A stretch of 64,000 bases of DNA from JAGOEY01 sp017997515 (lineage in GTDB: Bacteria; Pseudomonadota; Gammaproteobacteria; Burkholderiales; Burkholderiaceae_C): NCBI GenBank assembly GCA_026314275.1, contig CP111109.1, positions 4,030,001-4,094,000 on the forward strand, given 5' to 3'. This document shows positions 6,556 through 17,030 of this stretch, piece by piece. The stretch's first letter is position 1; every line of letters starts with the position of its first letter. The notes under the pieces were generated by a model that did no database searches, was not told the DNA's origin, and was given only the letters and a program-made list of their open reading frames with translations. The position numbers were made by a program, and so were the translations under genes.

Positions 6556-7878
6556 ATGGAAATAGCCATATTGTTCGCCCTCATTCTGCTTAACGGCCTG
6601 TTTGCCATGTCGGAGATTGCGCTGGTCACCGCCCGCAAAGCCCGGCTGCAAAAGCTGATTGATGAGGGCGATAGCGGCGCTGCCGCTGCTGTGAAGCTGG
6701 GTGAAGACCCGACCCGTTTTCTGTCCACCATCCAGATTGGCATCACCTCGATTGGGGTGCTCAACGGTATCGTGGGTGAGGCCGCGCTGGCCGGGCCACT
6801 CGCGGCCTGGCTGGGCACGCTGGGTGTGCCCATGCCGTTCGGCAGTTATGCCGCCACCGGGCTGGTGGTGGTGCTGATCACCTACTTCTCCATCGTGGTG
6901 GGTGAGCTGGTGCCCAAACGGATTGGCCAGTCCTACCCCGAAACCTTTGCGCGCCTGGTGGCGCGGCCCATCAACTTTCTGGCGCTGGCGACCAAGCCGT
7001 TTGTGCTGTTGTTGTCTGGCTCCACACGCACCCTGCTGCGCCTGCTGGGCGTGAAGGAAACCAGCGGCAGCCCGGTGACCGAGGAAGAGATCCACGCCAT
7101 GCTGGTGGAGGGCACCACAGCGGGGGTGATCGAGTCGCACGAGCACACCATGGTGCGCAACGTGTTCCGGCTCGATGACCGCCAGATCGGCTCGCTGATG
7201 GTGCCGCGTGGTGACGTGATGTGCCTGGACCTGGACGAGTCCATGGAAGAGAACCTGCGCCGCATCGAAACGTCGGATCACGCACGCTTCCCGGTGGTCA
7301 GGGGCAGCATGGAAAACATCGTGGGTGTGCTGAATGCACGCCAGTGGCTGGCGCGCACCCTGCGCGACAAGGCGCATGCCCTGGCCGACCAGCCCTTGCA
7401 AACGGCGCTGTATGTGCCGGAAACCATCACCGGCATGGGGCTGCTGGACAACTTCCGCCTGTCGGACATGCAGATGGCGTTTATGATTGACGAGTACGGC
7501 GAGGTGCAGGGCATCGTGACGCTGCAGGACCTGATCGAGGCCATCACCGGTGAATTCCATCCGCGTGACCCCGCTACCTCCTGGGCATTACAACGGGAGG
7601 ACGGCAGCTGGCTGCTGGACGGCCACATTCCTGTGCCCGAGCTGAAGGACCGGCTGAACCTGGACGCGGTGCCCGAAGAGGAGCGTGGCCGTTACCACAC
7701 GCTCAGCGGCATGGTGATGCTGCTGACCGGCACGCTGCCCAAGGAAATGGACACGGTGGAATGGGAAGGCTGGCGGCTGGAAGTGGTGGACATGGACGGC
7801 AAAACCATCGACAAGGTGCTGGCCACACGCACCACCGACGCCGCCCATGCGCTCCCCGCATTGGAGCTTGCAGCATGA
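6556..7878 (+). CDS. CNNM/CorC-type (hemolysin-family) transporter
   Basis: Predicted 440-residue inner-membrane protein. Residues 1 to about 190 form the CNNM (DUF21) membrane domain, with several hydrophobic helices and the segment VVGELVPKRIG. A CBS-domain pair follows (about 205-330, including MVPRGDVMCLD and YGEVQGIVTLQDL), then a CorC_HlyC domain at the C-terminus with LLDGHIPVPEL and YHTLSGMVM. The family takes part in magnesium and cobalt efflux or homeostasis. The ATG at 6556 is chosen because it starts directly at the first membrane helix (MEIAILFALILLNGLF); an upstream in-frame start at 6517 would add a non-hydrophobic leader. The downstream lipoprotein gene overlaps its stop (ATGA). 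Confidence 0.9.
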   Translation: MEIAILFALILLNGLFAMSEIALVTARKARLQKLIDEGDSGAAAAVKLGEDPTRFLSTIQIGITSIGVLNGIVGEAALAGPLAAWLGTLGVPMPFGSYAATGLVVVLITYFSIVVGELVPKRIGQSYPETFARLVARPINFLALATKPFVLLLSGSTRTLLRLLGVKETSGSPVTEEEIHAMLVEGTTAGVIESHEHTMVRNVFRLDDRQIGSLMVPRGDVMCLDLDESMEENLRRIETSDHARFPVVRGSMENIVGVLNARQWLARTLRDKAHALADQPLQTALYVPETITGMGLLDNFRLSDMQMAFMIDEYGEVQGIVTLQDLIEAITGEFHPRDPATSWALQREDGSWLLDGHIPVPELKDRLNLDAVPEEERGRYHTLSGMVMLLTGTLPKEMDTVEWEGWRLEVVDMDGKTIDKVLATRTTDAAHALPALELAA

Positions 7879-8366
7879 CCCTGCCATGGACCCGTGCTGG
7901 CGCTCAGGCGCTTGTGAACACAGGTATGCCACCCCGCTGGCGGCTGGTGTTTGCCGCGCTGATGGTGATGGTGGGCGCGGCCTGTATGGACGGTTACCCG
8001 ACACACGATGTGCCCACCATGGATCCCCTCGACATGACGCAGCACCAACGCCTGGCGCAGATGAATCTGCTGGGGGGTGACGCCCATCTCGACCGGCGCT
8101 GGAGCTACGCACTTTTGCCAGGCTGTGTGCTGCGTATCGACTTTGACGGCAAGGCGGGGCCGCGCCCGCCGGTCGATATCCACTTGCTCGACGCTTCCGT
8201 CAAGGTGGCGACAAACAAGGCCGACGACACGTTTGATGTGGAAGTGCAACAAACCCACCCCGCAGCGCCCAGCGAGGTCACGGTGTTTGAAGCACAGAAA
8301 TGGATCCACGCCGTGCGTATGTCGAGAACCCTGCTGGGCATTGAGAAAGGATGCACCGATGGCTGA
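7875..8366 (+). CDS. Putative lipoprotein of unknown function
   Basis: 163 residues from the ATG at 7875, which overlaps the transporter stop (ATGA) and has a GGAG at good distance. A second ATG at 7926 would give an ideal short lipoprotein signal (MPPRWRLVFAALMVMVGAAC). Either way the lipobox VGAAC is followed by a soluble domain of about 125 residues with no recognised family. The overlap suggests translational coupling and a shared role with the CNNM transporter, probably at the cell envelope. Confidence 0.7.
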   Translation: MTLPWTRAGAQALVNTGMPPRWRLVFAALMVMVGAACMDGYPTHDVPTMDPLDMTQHQRLAQMNLLGGDAHLDRRWSYALLPGCVLRIDFDGKAGPRPPVDIHLLDASVKVATNKADDTFDVEVQQTHPAAPSEVTVFEAQKWIHAVRMSRTLLGIEKGCTDG

Positions 8367-8438
8367 CCCGATGGCTGACAGACCCCTTCCCCACAACGAT
8401 GAAACCCACACCCTTCATTTGAACTCTGGAGACACACA

Positions 8439-8984
8439 ATGCGACTGACCACACGCAGCAGGTTTGCACTCACCGCCATGACCGACGTAGCCATGCGCTG
8501 CCCGTCGGGCCCCGTCACGCTGTCGTCCATCAGTGCGCGGCACGGCATTTCACTGTCTTACCTGGAGGCGCTGTTCAGTGCACTGCGCAACGCAGGCCTG
8601 ATCGTGAGCGCCCGGGGCCCGGGCGGCGGATATTCGCTGGCCCGCAGCGCGCAGGACATCACGGTGGCAGACATCACCCTGGCATCGGAGCAGTGGAAAA
8701 CCGGCAAAACAACGGCACAAAACCGTGACGCCATGAGCCCCGACCAGGGCGCCATGACCCATGCGCTGTGGCTGGCGTTTAACCAGACCGTGGTGGAGCA
8801 CCTGCGCGGTGTGTCGCTGGCCGATCTGGTGAACCAGCACCAGGCGGTGCATGGTCTGCCGCAGGAGCAGCCCCCCGCCCCGACCACCAGCAGACGCCGC
8901 GCCGTTCCGCCCAAAAAACAGATGCCGCAGGACGGGGTTCCGAACTCGGTGTTTGCGCTGGGCACGCTGGCGCGTTCGCGGTAG
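8439..8984 (+). CDS. Rrf2-family transcriptional regulator
   Basis: Predicted 181-residue DNA-binding protein. The N-terminal winged helix of the Rrf2 family is clear: MRLTTRSRFALTAMTDVA, then the recognition part ISARHGISLSYLEALFSAL and the wing GPGGGYSLAR. IscR-type members hold an Fe-S cluster with three cysteines near residues 90-105; here that stretch has none, and the only cysteine is in the N-terminal AMRCPSG. It therefore probably does not sense iron-sulfur status. The C-terminal 40 residues are proline/arginine-rich. A GGAG eight bases before the ATG supports the start. Confidence 0.85.
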   Translation: MRLTTRSRFALTAMTDVAMRCPSGPVTLSSISARHGISLSYLEALFSALRNAGLIVSARGPGGGYSLARSAQDITVADITLASEQWKTGKTTAQNRDAMSPDQGAMTHALWLAFNQTVVEHLRGVSLADLVNQHQAVHGLPQEQPPAPTTSRRRAVPPKKQMPQDGVPNSVFALGTLARSR

Positions 8985-9019
8985 GAGTACAGGCCGTGTG
9001 GTGGCAGGGCCGCCGCAAA

Positions 9020-9072
9020 CTACAAAAACAATAGCTGCTAGCGCCCGAAAACAGGGCGCTAGCAACCTATTT
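9020..9072. repeat. Family A dispersed repeat with strong hairpin
   Basis: Contains CTACAAAAACAATAGCTGC and a perfect inverted repeat, GCTAGCGCCC (9037-9046) and GGGCGCTAGC (9054-9063), with a seven-base loop, then CCTATTT. It lies between the convergent Rrf2 and YgiQ genes and may act as a transcription terminator for either. Confidence 0.75.
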
Positions 9073-9109
9073 CATTCACATTTTTAGCCAAAAAAGGCCC
9101 CGCAGCCAC

Positions 9110-11482
<2,373 letters not shown>

Positions 11483-11604
11483 CGGGGGCGTTCATCAGGG
11501 TCTTTATGGGGGAAGGCCCCTGATTTTACGTTCCCTGCACAAAACACGCTGGTTTAGGCACCAAAACCCCTGCTGCAGGCCACCGCAGCAGGGGTGTATG
11601 CCGC

Positions 11605-13257
11605 TTATCCGGCCACGCAGCTGAAGTTGGCCGCGTCTTCGATATTGCCCGTGCCCTTGTATTGGGCGAACTTGGGGTAGGCGCACAGGGGCCGCGTGCG
11701 GTTGGGGAAGTAGGCGTTGGTGGCGCTGGCACGGGCGGCAATGGTCTCGGGGGCGATGCCCTTTTCAACCCAGTCCACCATGGTCTGCAGCGAGTCGTAG
11801 GTGTCGGTGGCCGGGCCGCCGGAGCAATGCGCCATGCCGGGCACAAGGAAGGTGCGCGCAAAACCCTGCGTGGCTGCAACACCGCCGTTGTTGGCGGCCA
11901 GGCGTTCGTAGTATTCCAGCACCTCGTCGGCCGAGAAGATCGGGTCGGACATACCGTGGATAAACAGCATCTTGCCGCCGCGCGCCTTGTACGCGGCCAG
12001 TTTGTCGTCGCGGTAGGTATCAAACACGGCCGAGAAGGCCTGCATACGTGCCGGGTCGGTGTCGAAGTTGAAGGCCAGCGGGTCAAACGTGGGATCGGGC
12101 GGGGTGAAGAATTCGTTCACCAGTGCGTCCACCATCAGCACGTTGTAGCGCGAGCCAGGCGTCGAGGTGGTGGAACTGCCCAACGTCCAGGTGCGCCAGC
12201 CCGCGTCGCGAATGCCCGCGTCCCAGGGCTGCGTGACGTAGAGCGCCTTGCCAGCAGAGTTCTTCGGGCCGCCAAACATGTCCTTGAGAGCGCCCACCTG
12301 TGCGCCCGTCAGGCAGCTGTCGGTCTTGGCACCTGAACATTGCAACACGGCGGGGTCGAATTTGCAGGCCTTGGTGTTGTTCACCATGCCATCCTTCACG
12401 CCGTCGCCTGCGTCACAGGCTTGCAGCACGGCGTCGGACACCAGGTTCAGGTCGCCGTTGCTGAAGGCTTTGGACAGCACCGGTTTGCCGTCGGTGCCCG
12501 CCGGGGCGATGTCGGTGAACTTCTTGTTGTTCCACATCGCTGCCACCGTGGCACCGCTGGACACCCGCATGGCCGGTGCACCGGCCGTGATGCCGTCAAA
12601 GTAGTCCGGGAAGCGCTGCGAGAACATCATGGCCTGGCGGCCACCACCCGAGCAGCCCGAAAAATAGGAGTAGTCGGGCTTCTTGCCGTAACGCCAGGCG
12701 ATCAGGTCCTTGGCTGCCACGGCTGTTTTGTCGTGGGCGTTGTAGGCATGGTCGGTACGCGCCTGCGGGTCGGCACCAAAGCTGGCGCTGGCCCCCTGGT
12801 GGCCTGCGTCAGCCGACACCACCGCATACCCCTGGCCCAGCGGTGACGGTGTGCCCACCGAGATGCTGGAGCTGCCGGATGTGTCGCGCAGTGTGCCGTC
12901 GTTGCCACCGCCACCGATGTACAGAAAACGGCCATTCCAGTTGTCGGGCAGGCTGAGCTGGAAGCCAATGGCATAGGGCTTGCCGTCCACACCCGTGCGC
13001 GGGTTCATGCTGCCGGTGATGACACAGTGGCCCGGCAGGAAGTCGCCCGTGGTCAGGGTGGTCGGGCGTTTGGTGCCGGCGGGCACATAACTGGTGGTCA
13101 GCGTGGTGGCGCGCAGGCCGGACTTGGTGACCATGTCGGTACAGGCCGTGGCCGAAGCCTTGGCGTCGAGTACGGCAGGGGCACCGTCACTGCCGCCGCA
13201 ACCGGCGATCAGGGCCAGCAGCAAAGCGGAGGCCGGGGTGGTGATACGGGGGGTCAT
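11605..13257 (-). CDS. Tannase/feruloyl esterase-family lipoprotein (MHETase-like fold)
   Basis: Predicted 550-residue alpha/beta hydrolase. The signal ends in LLLALIAGCGG, a lipobox, so it is probably anchored to the outer membrane or exported. The nucleophile elbow is GCSGGGRQAM (serine after cysteine). The acid is likely the aspartate of MSDPIFSADE and the base the histidine of GMAHCSGG. Cysteines next to both serine and histidine fit the catalytic disulfide of tannases and MHETase. Expected reaction: hydrolysis of an aromatic ester; the substrate is unknown. The ATG at 13257 follows AGAAGGAG at good distance. It lies downstream of a Bug-type binding protein on the same strand. Confidence 0.9.
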   Translation of the reverse strand: MTPRITTPASALLLALIAGCGGSDGAPAVLDAKASATACTDMVTKSGLRATTLTTSYVPAGTKRPTTLTTGDFLPGHCVITGSMNPRTGVDGKPYAIGFQLSLPDNWNGRFLYIGGGGNDGTLRDTSGSSSISVGTPSPLGQGYAVVSADAGHQGASASFGADPQARTDHAYNAHDKTAVAAKDLIAWRYGKKPDYSYFSGCSGGGRQAMMFSQRFPDYFDGITAGAPAMRVSSGATVAAMWNNKKFTDIAPAGTDGKPVLSKAFSNGDLNLVSDAVLQACDAGDGVKDGMVNNTKACKFDPAVLQCSGAKTDSCLTGAQVGALKDMFGGPKNSAGKALYVTQPWDAGIRDAGWRTWTLGSSTTSTPGSRYNVLMVDALVNEFFTPPDPTFDPLAFNFDTDPARMQAFSAVFDTYRDDKLAAYKARGGKMLFIHGMSDPIFSADEVLEYYERLAANNGGVAATQGFARTFLVPGMAHCSGGPATDTYDSLQTMVDWVEKGIAPETIAARASATNAYFPNRTRPLCAYPKFAQYKGTGNIEDAANFSCVAG

Positions 13258-13368
13258 GGGTGTGTCTCCTTCTGGTGGGATGGGCGGCTTGTGTTGCGCG
13301 CCGCCCGGGCGCAGGTGTGCCCAACACACCCTTTGGCAGGTGTGCAGGCAATACGCGTCAGGTGGTGG

Positions 13369-13384
13369 GGCCCCTTTCGGGGCC
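13369..13384 (-). other. Hairpin between binding protein and tannase-family gene
   Basis: GGCCCC, a four-base loop (GAAA on the minus strand) and GGGGCC form a compact stem just after the binding-protein stop. No T-run follows, so it may be a weak terminator or an mRNA-stabilising hairpin that separates expression of the two genes. Confidence 0.4.
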
Positions 13385-13397
13385 ATCGGGTGGGGGC

Positions 13398-14429
13398 TTA
13401 ATCTGCCTTGAAGCCGGTGGCTGCCACCGCTTTGCCCCAGGTCTTGGTGTCGGCCGCAATGATGTTGGCAAACTCCTGCTGGCTGGTGCCGGTGACACGG
13501 AAGCCCGCGTCTTCCATCTTCTTCTGGCCGTCCGGCGACCGCATCGCGCGCACGATGTCGGCGTTGAGTTTGGCAACCACATCTGCGGGTGTCTTGGCAG
13601 GGGCGACGATGCCGAACCAGGAGTTGAACTCCAGGTTGGACAGGCCCTGCTCCTTGAAGGTGGGCACGTCGGGCAGCGCGGCGGTGCGCTGGGCACCGGT
13701 GCTGGCCAGCGCGGTGAGTTTGCCTGCCTTGACGTTGGGTGCGGCCAGGCCGGCGCTGGCGAACACACCGGCAACGTCGCCACCGTAGATGCCAGTCATC
13801 GCGTCACCCGTGGTTTTGTAGTGCACCGGTTCGGGCTTGATGCCGATCGCGTCGCCAAACATATAGGCACCAAAATGCCCCGGTGTACCCGCACCAAAAG
13901 TGGCCATGAACAGGCCCTTCTGCTGGCGTGTCCAGTCCACGAACTCCTTGACGTTTTTGGCGGGCACCTTTTGGGGGTTGGCCAGCAGGATGAAGTCGGA
14001 TGTCACTACCTGCGACACAGGCGCAAAGTCCTTGGCCGGGTCATAGGGCAGTTTGTTGTAGCTGCTGGGGGCGATGCTGAGCTGGCCGGTTTCGCCCAGC
14101 ATGAGGGTGTAGCCGTCGGCTGCGGCCCGGGCCGCTTCGGACGCGGCGATCAGACCGCCCGCGCCGGGTTTGTTGTCCACGATCACGGCCTGGTTGCCCC
14201 AGCCTTCCGAGAGCTTCTGCGCCAGCAGCCGGGCCACGATGTCGGGGCCGGTACCGGCCGGGAACCCAACAATGATGCGCACCGGCTTGTTGGGGTAGGT
14301 TGCCGCAGGTGCCTGCGCCAGCGCACCCACCCAGGGGGCAGCGCCCACCACCAGGGCGGCGGCCAGCAACAAACGGCGCGGCGCACGAGGGGCTGCGGAC
14401 AGGGGGGTGGAATGGTTCAAAGTGCGCAT
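13398..14429 (-). CDS. Bug/TctC-family periplasmic solute-binding protein
   Basis: Predicted 343-residue periplasmic protein with a long twin-arginine-containing signal (PRAPRRLLLAAALVVGAAP). The mature start YPNKPVRIIVGFPAGTGPDIVAR is diagnostic of the Bug (tripartite tricarboxylate transporter receptor) family, and so is VDNKPGAGGLIA. These proteins bind carboxylates, often aromatic acids. No TctA/TctB membrane genes are adjacent, which is common for this expanded family in Burkholderiales. The ATG at 14429 has GGAG upstream. The divergent LuxR-type gene and the downstream tannase-family gene suggest a regulated aromatic-ester uptake and hydrolysis unit. Confidence 0.92.
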   Translation of the reverse strand: MRTLNHSTPLSAAPRAPRRLLLAAALVVGAAPWVGALAQAPAATYPNKPVRIIVGFPAGTGPDIVARLLAQKLSEGWGNQAVIVDNKPGAGGLIAASEAARAAADGYTLMLGETGQLSIAPSSYNKLPYDPAKDFAPVSQVVTSDFILLANPQKVPAKNVKEFVDWTRQQKGLFMATFGAGTPGHFGAYMFGDAIGIKPEPVHYKTTGDAMTGIYGGDVAGVFASAGLAAPNVKAGKLTALASTGAQRTAALPDVPTFKEQGLSNLEFNSWFGIVAPAKTPADVVAKLNADIVRAMRSPDGQKKMEDAGFRVTGTSQQEFANIIAADTKTWGKAVAATGFKAD

Positions 14430-14601
14430 GTCGTCTCCATGGGTTTTGTCAGGTGGATTCCGGAACAATCTGGCACGGCTGCAGTTTCAAAAGGGTGCAG
14501 TACGTGCCATGGAACCTAGCGTAAATCCCATTGTGGTGCCTCCCTGTCATCCCTGAAGATGACAGTCTGCACCCCCGCACCGCGACGCACACCATGAGAC
14601 A

Positions 14602-15483
14602 GTGGCTCCCCCCTCCTCCCCCGCATCCACACACGCCGAAGGCTGGCCCGTGTGCAGCCTGCCTGTGAGCCACAGCATGTCCAGCATGGTGCGTCGGCTG
14701 GGTGAGCCGGGTTTTGCGCAGGGTTTGCTGCAGGATCTGGAGCCGGTGTTACCCGCCGCATCCTGGTCGGTGTACCGCACCGGCCACCGCTGCAAACCCA
14801 CGTTGTTCATGTCGGCCAGCCAGGGGGTGCCGGACACCACACAGGACTGCTGGTGGGCCTACCTGGCCGGCCCCTACCGCAGCGACCGCACCTGGGGCCG
14901 CATGTTTGACGACATCCACGTGATCGTGCCCGAAACCCGCCTGTGCCACGTCACGGCCAAGGAGGTGGACGGCGAACACCGCGCGCGGGTGTACGAGGCC
15001 CACGGAATGGCAGAGCGGGTGTCGGTGGTGGAGTACGAAAGCACGGGCTCGGTTTTTGCCGTCAACTTCTACCGCCACCAGCACCAGCTGCCTTTCAGCG
15101 ACCGCCAGATCGGTGAGTTCGAATCCGTCGCACCGGTGCTGCTGGAGCTGGCGCGCAAACACATTCTGCTGTCGCGCCCCGGCGCGCACGGCCCGGGCAC
15201 AGCGGGCCTGGCCAGCACGGTATTGTCTGCCCCTGCACCCGCCCCACACTATGGCCCCCCCGCCACCCTGGCCGACTTGCGGGCCCGCCTGCTGCGCACC
15301 CAGGCCGACCTGACCGACCGCGAGCTGGACGTGTGCGCCCGGCTGCTACAGGGCATGACGCAAGAAGGTATCGCCGCCGACCTGGGCCTGGGTCTGCCCA
15401 CCGTCAAAACCTACCGTAACCGGGCCTTCGCCAGGTTGGGCATCCACTTCCGCAACGAGCTGTTTGCCCGGGTGCTGGGTTAA
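14602..15483 (+). CDS. LuxR-type (helix-turn-helix) transcriptional regulator
   Basis: Predicted 293 residues from a GTG; a start at the ATG 14677 (MSSMVRRLGEPGF) is also possible. The C-terminal 60 residues are a LuxR/FixJ-type HTH: LTDRELDVCARLLQGMTQEGIAADLGLGLPTVKTYRNRAFARLGI is the region, with the conserved TxRE, GxT and TVKTY elements. The N-terminal 200 residues have no recognised sensor fold. No acyl-homoserine-lactone-binding signature is visible. It is divergent from the Bug-type binding-protein gene, with 172 bases between, and is the likely local regulator of that gene and the tannase-family gene. Confidence 0.85.
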   Translation: MAPPSSPASTHAEGWPVCSLPVSHSMSSMVRRLGEPGFAQGLLQDLEPVLPAASWSVYRTGHRCKPTLFMSASQGVPDTTQDCWWAYLAGPYRSDRTWGRMFDDIHVIVPETRLCHVTAKEVDGEHRARVYEAHGMAERVSVVEYESTGSVFAVNFYRHQHQLPFSDRQIGEFESVAPVLLELARKHILLSRPGAHGPGTAGLASTVLSAPAPAPHYGPPATLADLRARLLRTQADLTDRELDVCARLLQGMTQEGIAADLGLGLPTVKTYRNRAFARLGIHFRNELFARVLG

Positions 15484-15713
15484 GGTTGTGCGACCTTCGC
15501 GCCCTGCGCATGGCGTTGGTGGTTGCACTGCGCGTGGCTGATGGCCAGGTTGTCCTGGTGGCTGCTGCCACCCTCGCTCAGCGGCAGGATGTGCTCCAGC
15601 GTCGCCGCCTCGGGCAACACATGTTCACCACACACCCAGCACGGCACCACGCCATGCAGTTGGCGGGCCACGGTTCGGTACATCTTGGTGCGGGTCAGGG
15701 ACAGTGCGCTCAT
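15480..15713 (-). CDS. Small HNH endonuclease-domain protein
   Basis: Predicted 77 residues. An HNH core is visible: a CxxC pair (CWVCGEH, residues 25-31), LEHILPLSEGG with the catalytic histidine, then N in HQDNLAISHAQCNHQRH. The second zinc pair is incomplete (a cysteine followed by histidines), which is common in small HNH proteins. It stands alone, convergent with the LuxR-type gene with overlapping stops. It could be a defence or mobile-element leftover, or a housekeeping stand-alone HNH protein of the kind frequent in Burkholderiales. Confidence 0.75.
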   Translation of the reverse strand: MSALSLTRTKMYRTVARQLHGVVPCWVCGEHVLPEAATLEHILPLSEGGSSHQDNLAISHAQCNHQRHAQGAKVAQP

Positions 15714-15740
15714 GGGGTGTGGGGTGTCGGTTTTACGTAT

Positions 15741-15796
15741 ATTTCAGGCCTCTTGCGCAGGCAGGACGGCCGCATACAGCTATGTATTTTATAGCA
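15741..15796. repeat. Family A dispersed repeat (inverted relative to the 9020 copy)
   Basis: Contains CAGGCCTCTTGCGCAGGCAG and then CATACAGCTATGTATTTTAT. This is the reverse orientation of the family, with the AGGCCTCT block first and the AGCTAT block after. It fills most of the gap between the HNH gene and the chromate transporter genes. Confidence 0.65.
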
Positions 15797-15837
15797 TTCA
15801 CCCAAACCGCACGCAACGGCACCCCGATAATCGCCGC

Positions 15838-16425
15838 ATGACGCCAGAAACCACGCCAGAGCACGCTCCCGCGCGGCCCCGCCCCACATCCCCAAGCGAT
15901 CTTTTCTGGTCTTTCACCTGGCTGGCTTTACAGGGTTTTGGTGGGGTGCTGGCCATCGTGCAGCGCGAGATGGTCGAGAAGAAAAAGTGGCTTACTGCCG
16001 ACGAGTTCCTGGAAGACTGGGCCGTGGCCCAGGTGCTGCCTGGCCCCAACGTGATCAACCTGGCGCTGATGATGGGTGACCGCTACTTTGGCCTGCGCGG
16101 GGCCATGGCTGCGGTGGCGGGCATGCTGGCGGTGCCGCTGGTGGTGATTCTGGCGCTGGCCGTGGTGTACGCGGAGTATGCAGCCCAGCCGCAGGTGGCC
16201 GGTGCCTTGCGCGGCATGGGCGCCGTGGCGGGGGGCTTGATTGCGGCCATCGGCGTCAAGATGCTGCCGCAGTTGCGCAAACACCCGCTGGGTTTTGGCG
16301 TGTGCCTGGCTTTTGCGGCCGTGGTGCTGGTCGCCATTGCGTGGTTTCGCATCCCACTGGGCTGGGTGCTTCTGGTGGCGGGCGGCGTAGCCTGTGTCTG
16401 GACATGGCGGAGGATTCCCGCATGA
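15838..16425 (+). CDS. Chromate transporter, N-terminal-type half
   Basis: Predicted 195-residue membrane protein of the CHR family. It starts with FWSFTWLALQGFGGVLAIVQREMVEKKKWL, the family's opening region, and has the conserved AQVLPGPNVINLALMMG motif. Classical ChrA is a single protein of about 400 residues with two homologous halves; here the halves are separate genes, the short-chain CHR pair. The second half overlaps its stop (ATGA), so both are made together. Expected role: chromate efflux, although short-chain pairs are often untested. Confidence 0.88.
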   Translation: MTPETTPEHAPARPRPTSPSDLFWSFTWLALQGFGGVLAIVQREMVEKKKWLTADEFLEDWAVAQVLPGPNVINLALMMGDRYFGLRGAMAAVAGMLAVPLVVILALAVVYAEYAAQPQVAGALRGMGAVAGGLIAAIGVKMLPQLRKHPLGFGVCLAFAAVVLVAIAWFRIPLGWVLLVAGGVACVWTWRRIPA

Positions 16426-17021
16426 CCATCGTGATGGACTGGCACGATTGGCTGGCCTTGTTCCTGCAGTACATGATGCTGTCGCTGTTGTCGATCAGCG
16501 GCGCCATCACCACGGTGCCTGACATGCACCGCTACCTGGTCACCCAGCAGGCTTGGCTGACGGATGCGCAGTTCAGCTCGTCCGTGGCCATAGCGCAGGC
16601 CGCACCGGGGCCGAATGTGCTGTTTGTGGCGCTGATGGGCTGGAACGTGGGGCTGAATGCCGGTGGTGGCCTGGCCGCCGGGCCCCACGCCTGGGCGCTG
16701 GGCATGCTGGGCCTGACGATCACCATGGTGGGCATCATGCTGCCGAGCACCACACTCACCTACATGGCCACCCGCTGGGGCCACCGCAACCGCAACCGGC
16801 GCGGTGTGCGCGCCTTCAAGCAAGGCATGGCACCGATTGTGGTCGGCCTGCTGGTAGCCACCGGAGTCATTTTGGCCAACGGCAACCAGCGCCCTGACAC
16901 ACCGGCCTGGCATCTGTGGCTGGTGGCAGGCGTGGCGGGCCTGGTGGTGTGGCGCACCAAGATCCACCTGCTGTGGCTGCTGGCTGCAGGGGCTGCGCTG
17001 GGTGCGCTGGGCTTTGTCTAA
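16422..17021 (+). CDS. Chromate transporter, C-terminal-type half
   Basis: Predicted 199-residue membrane protein, the second member of the short-chain CHR pair. It shows the same QAAPGPNVLFVALMGWN motif as its partner and five or six hydrophobic segments. The ATG at 16422 overlaps the upstream stop and has GGAGG at good distance (16409-16413 region). The two halves are expected to form a heteromer in the inner membrane. The downstream tau operon is convergent. Confidence 0.88.
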   Translation: MTIVMDWHDWLALFLQYMMLSLLSISGAITTVPDMHRYLVTQQAWLTDAQFSSSVAIAQAAPGPNVLFVALMGWNVGLNAGGGLAAGPHAWALGMLGLTITMVGIMLPSTTLTYMATRWGHRNRNRRGVRAFKQGMAPIVVGLLVATGVILANGNQRPDTPAWHLWLVAGVAGLVVWRTKIHLLWLLAAGAALGALGFV

Positions 17022-17030
17022 AAGCGTTCT

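Noticed and set aside
8359..8448. 29-codon frame between the lipoprotein and Rrf2 genes
   Set aside because: Too short, no clear ribosome-binding site and no recognisable sequence; it overlaps both neighbours.
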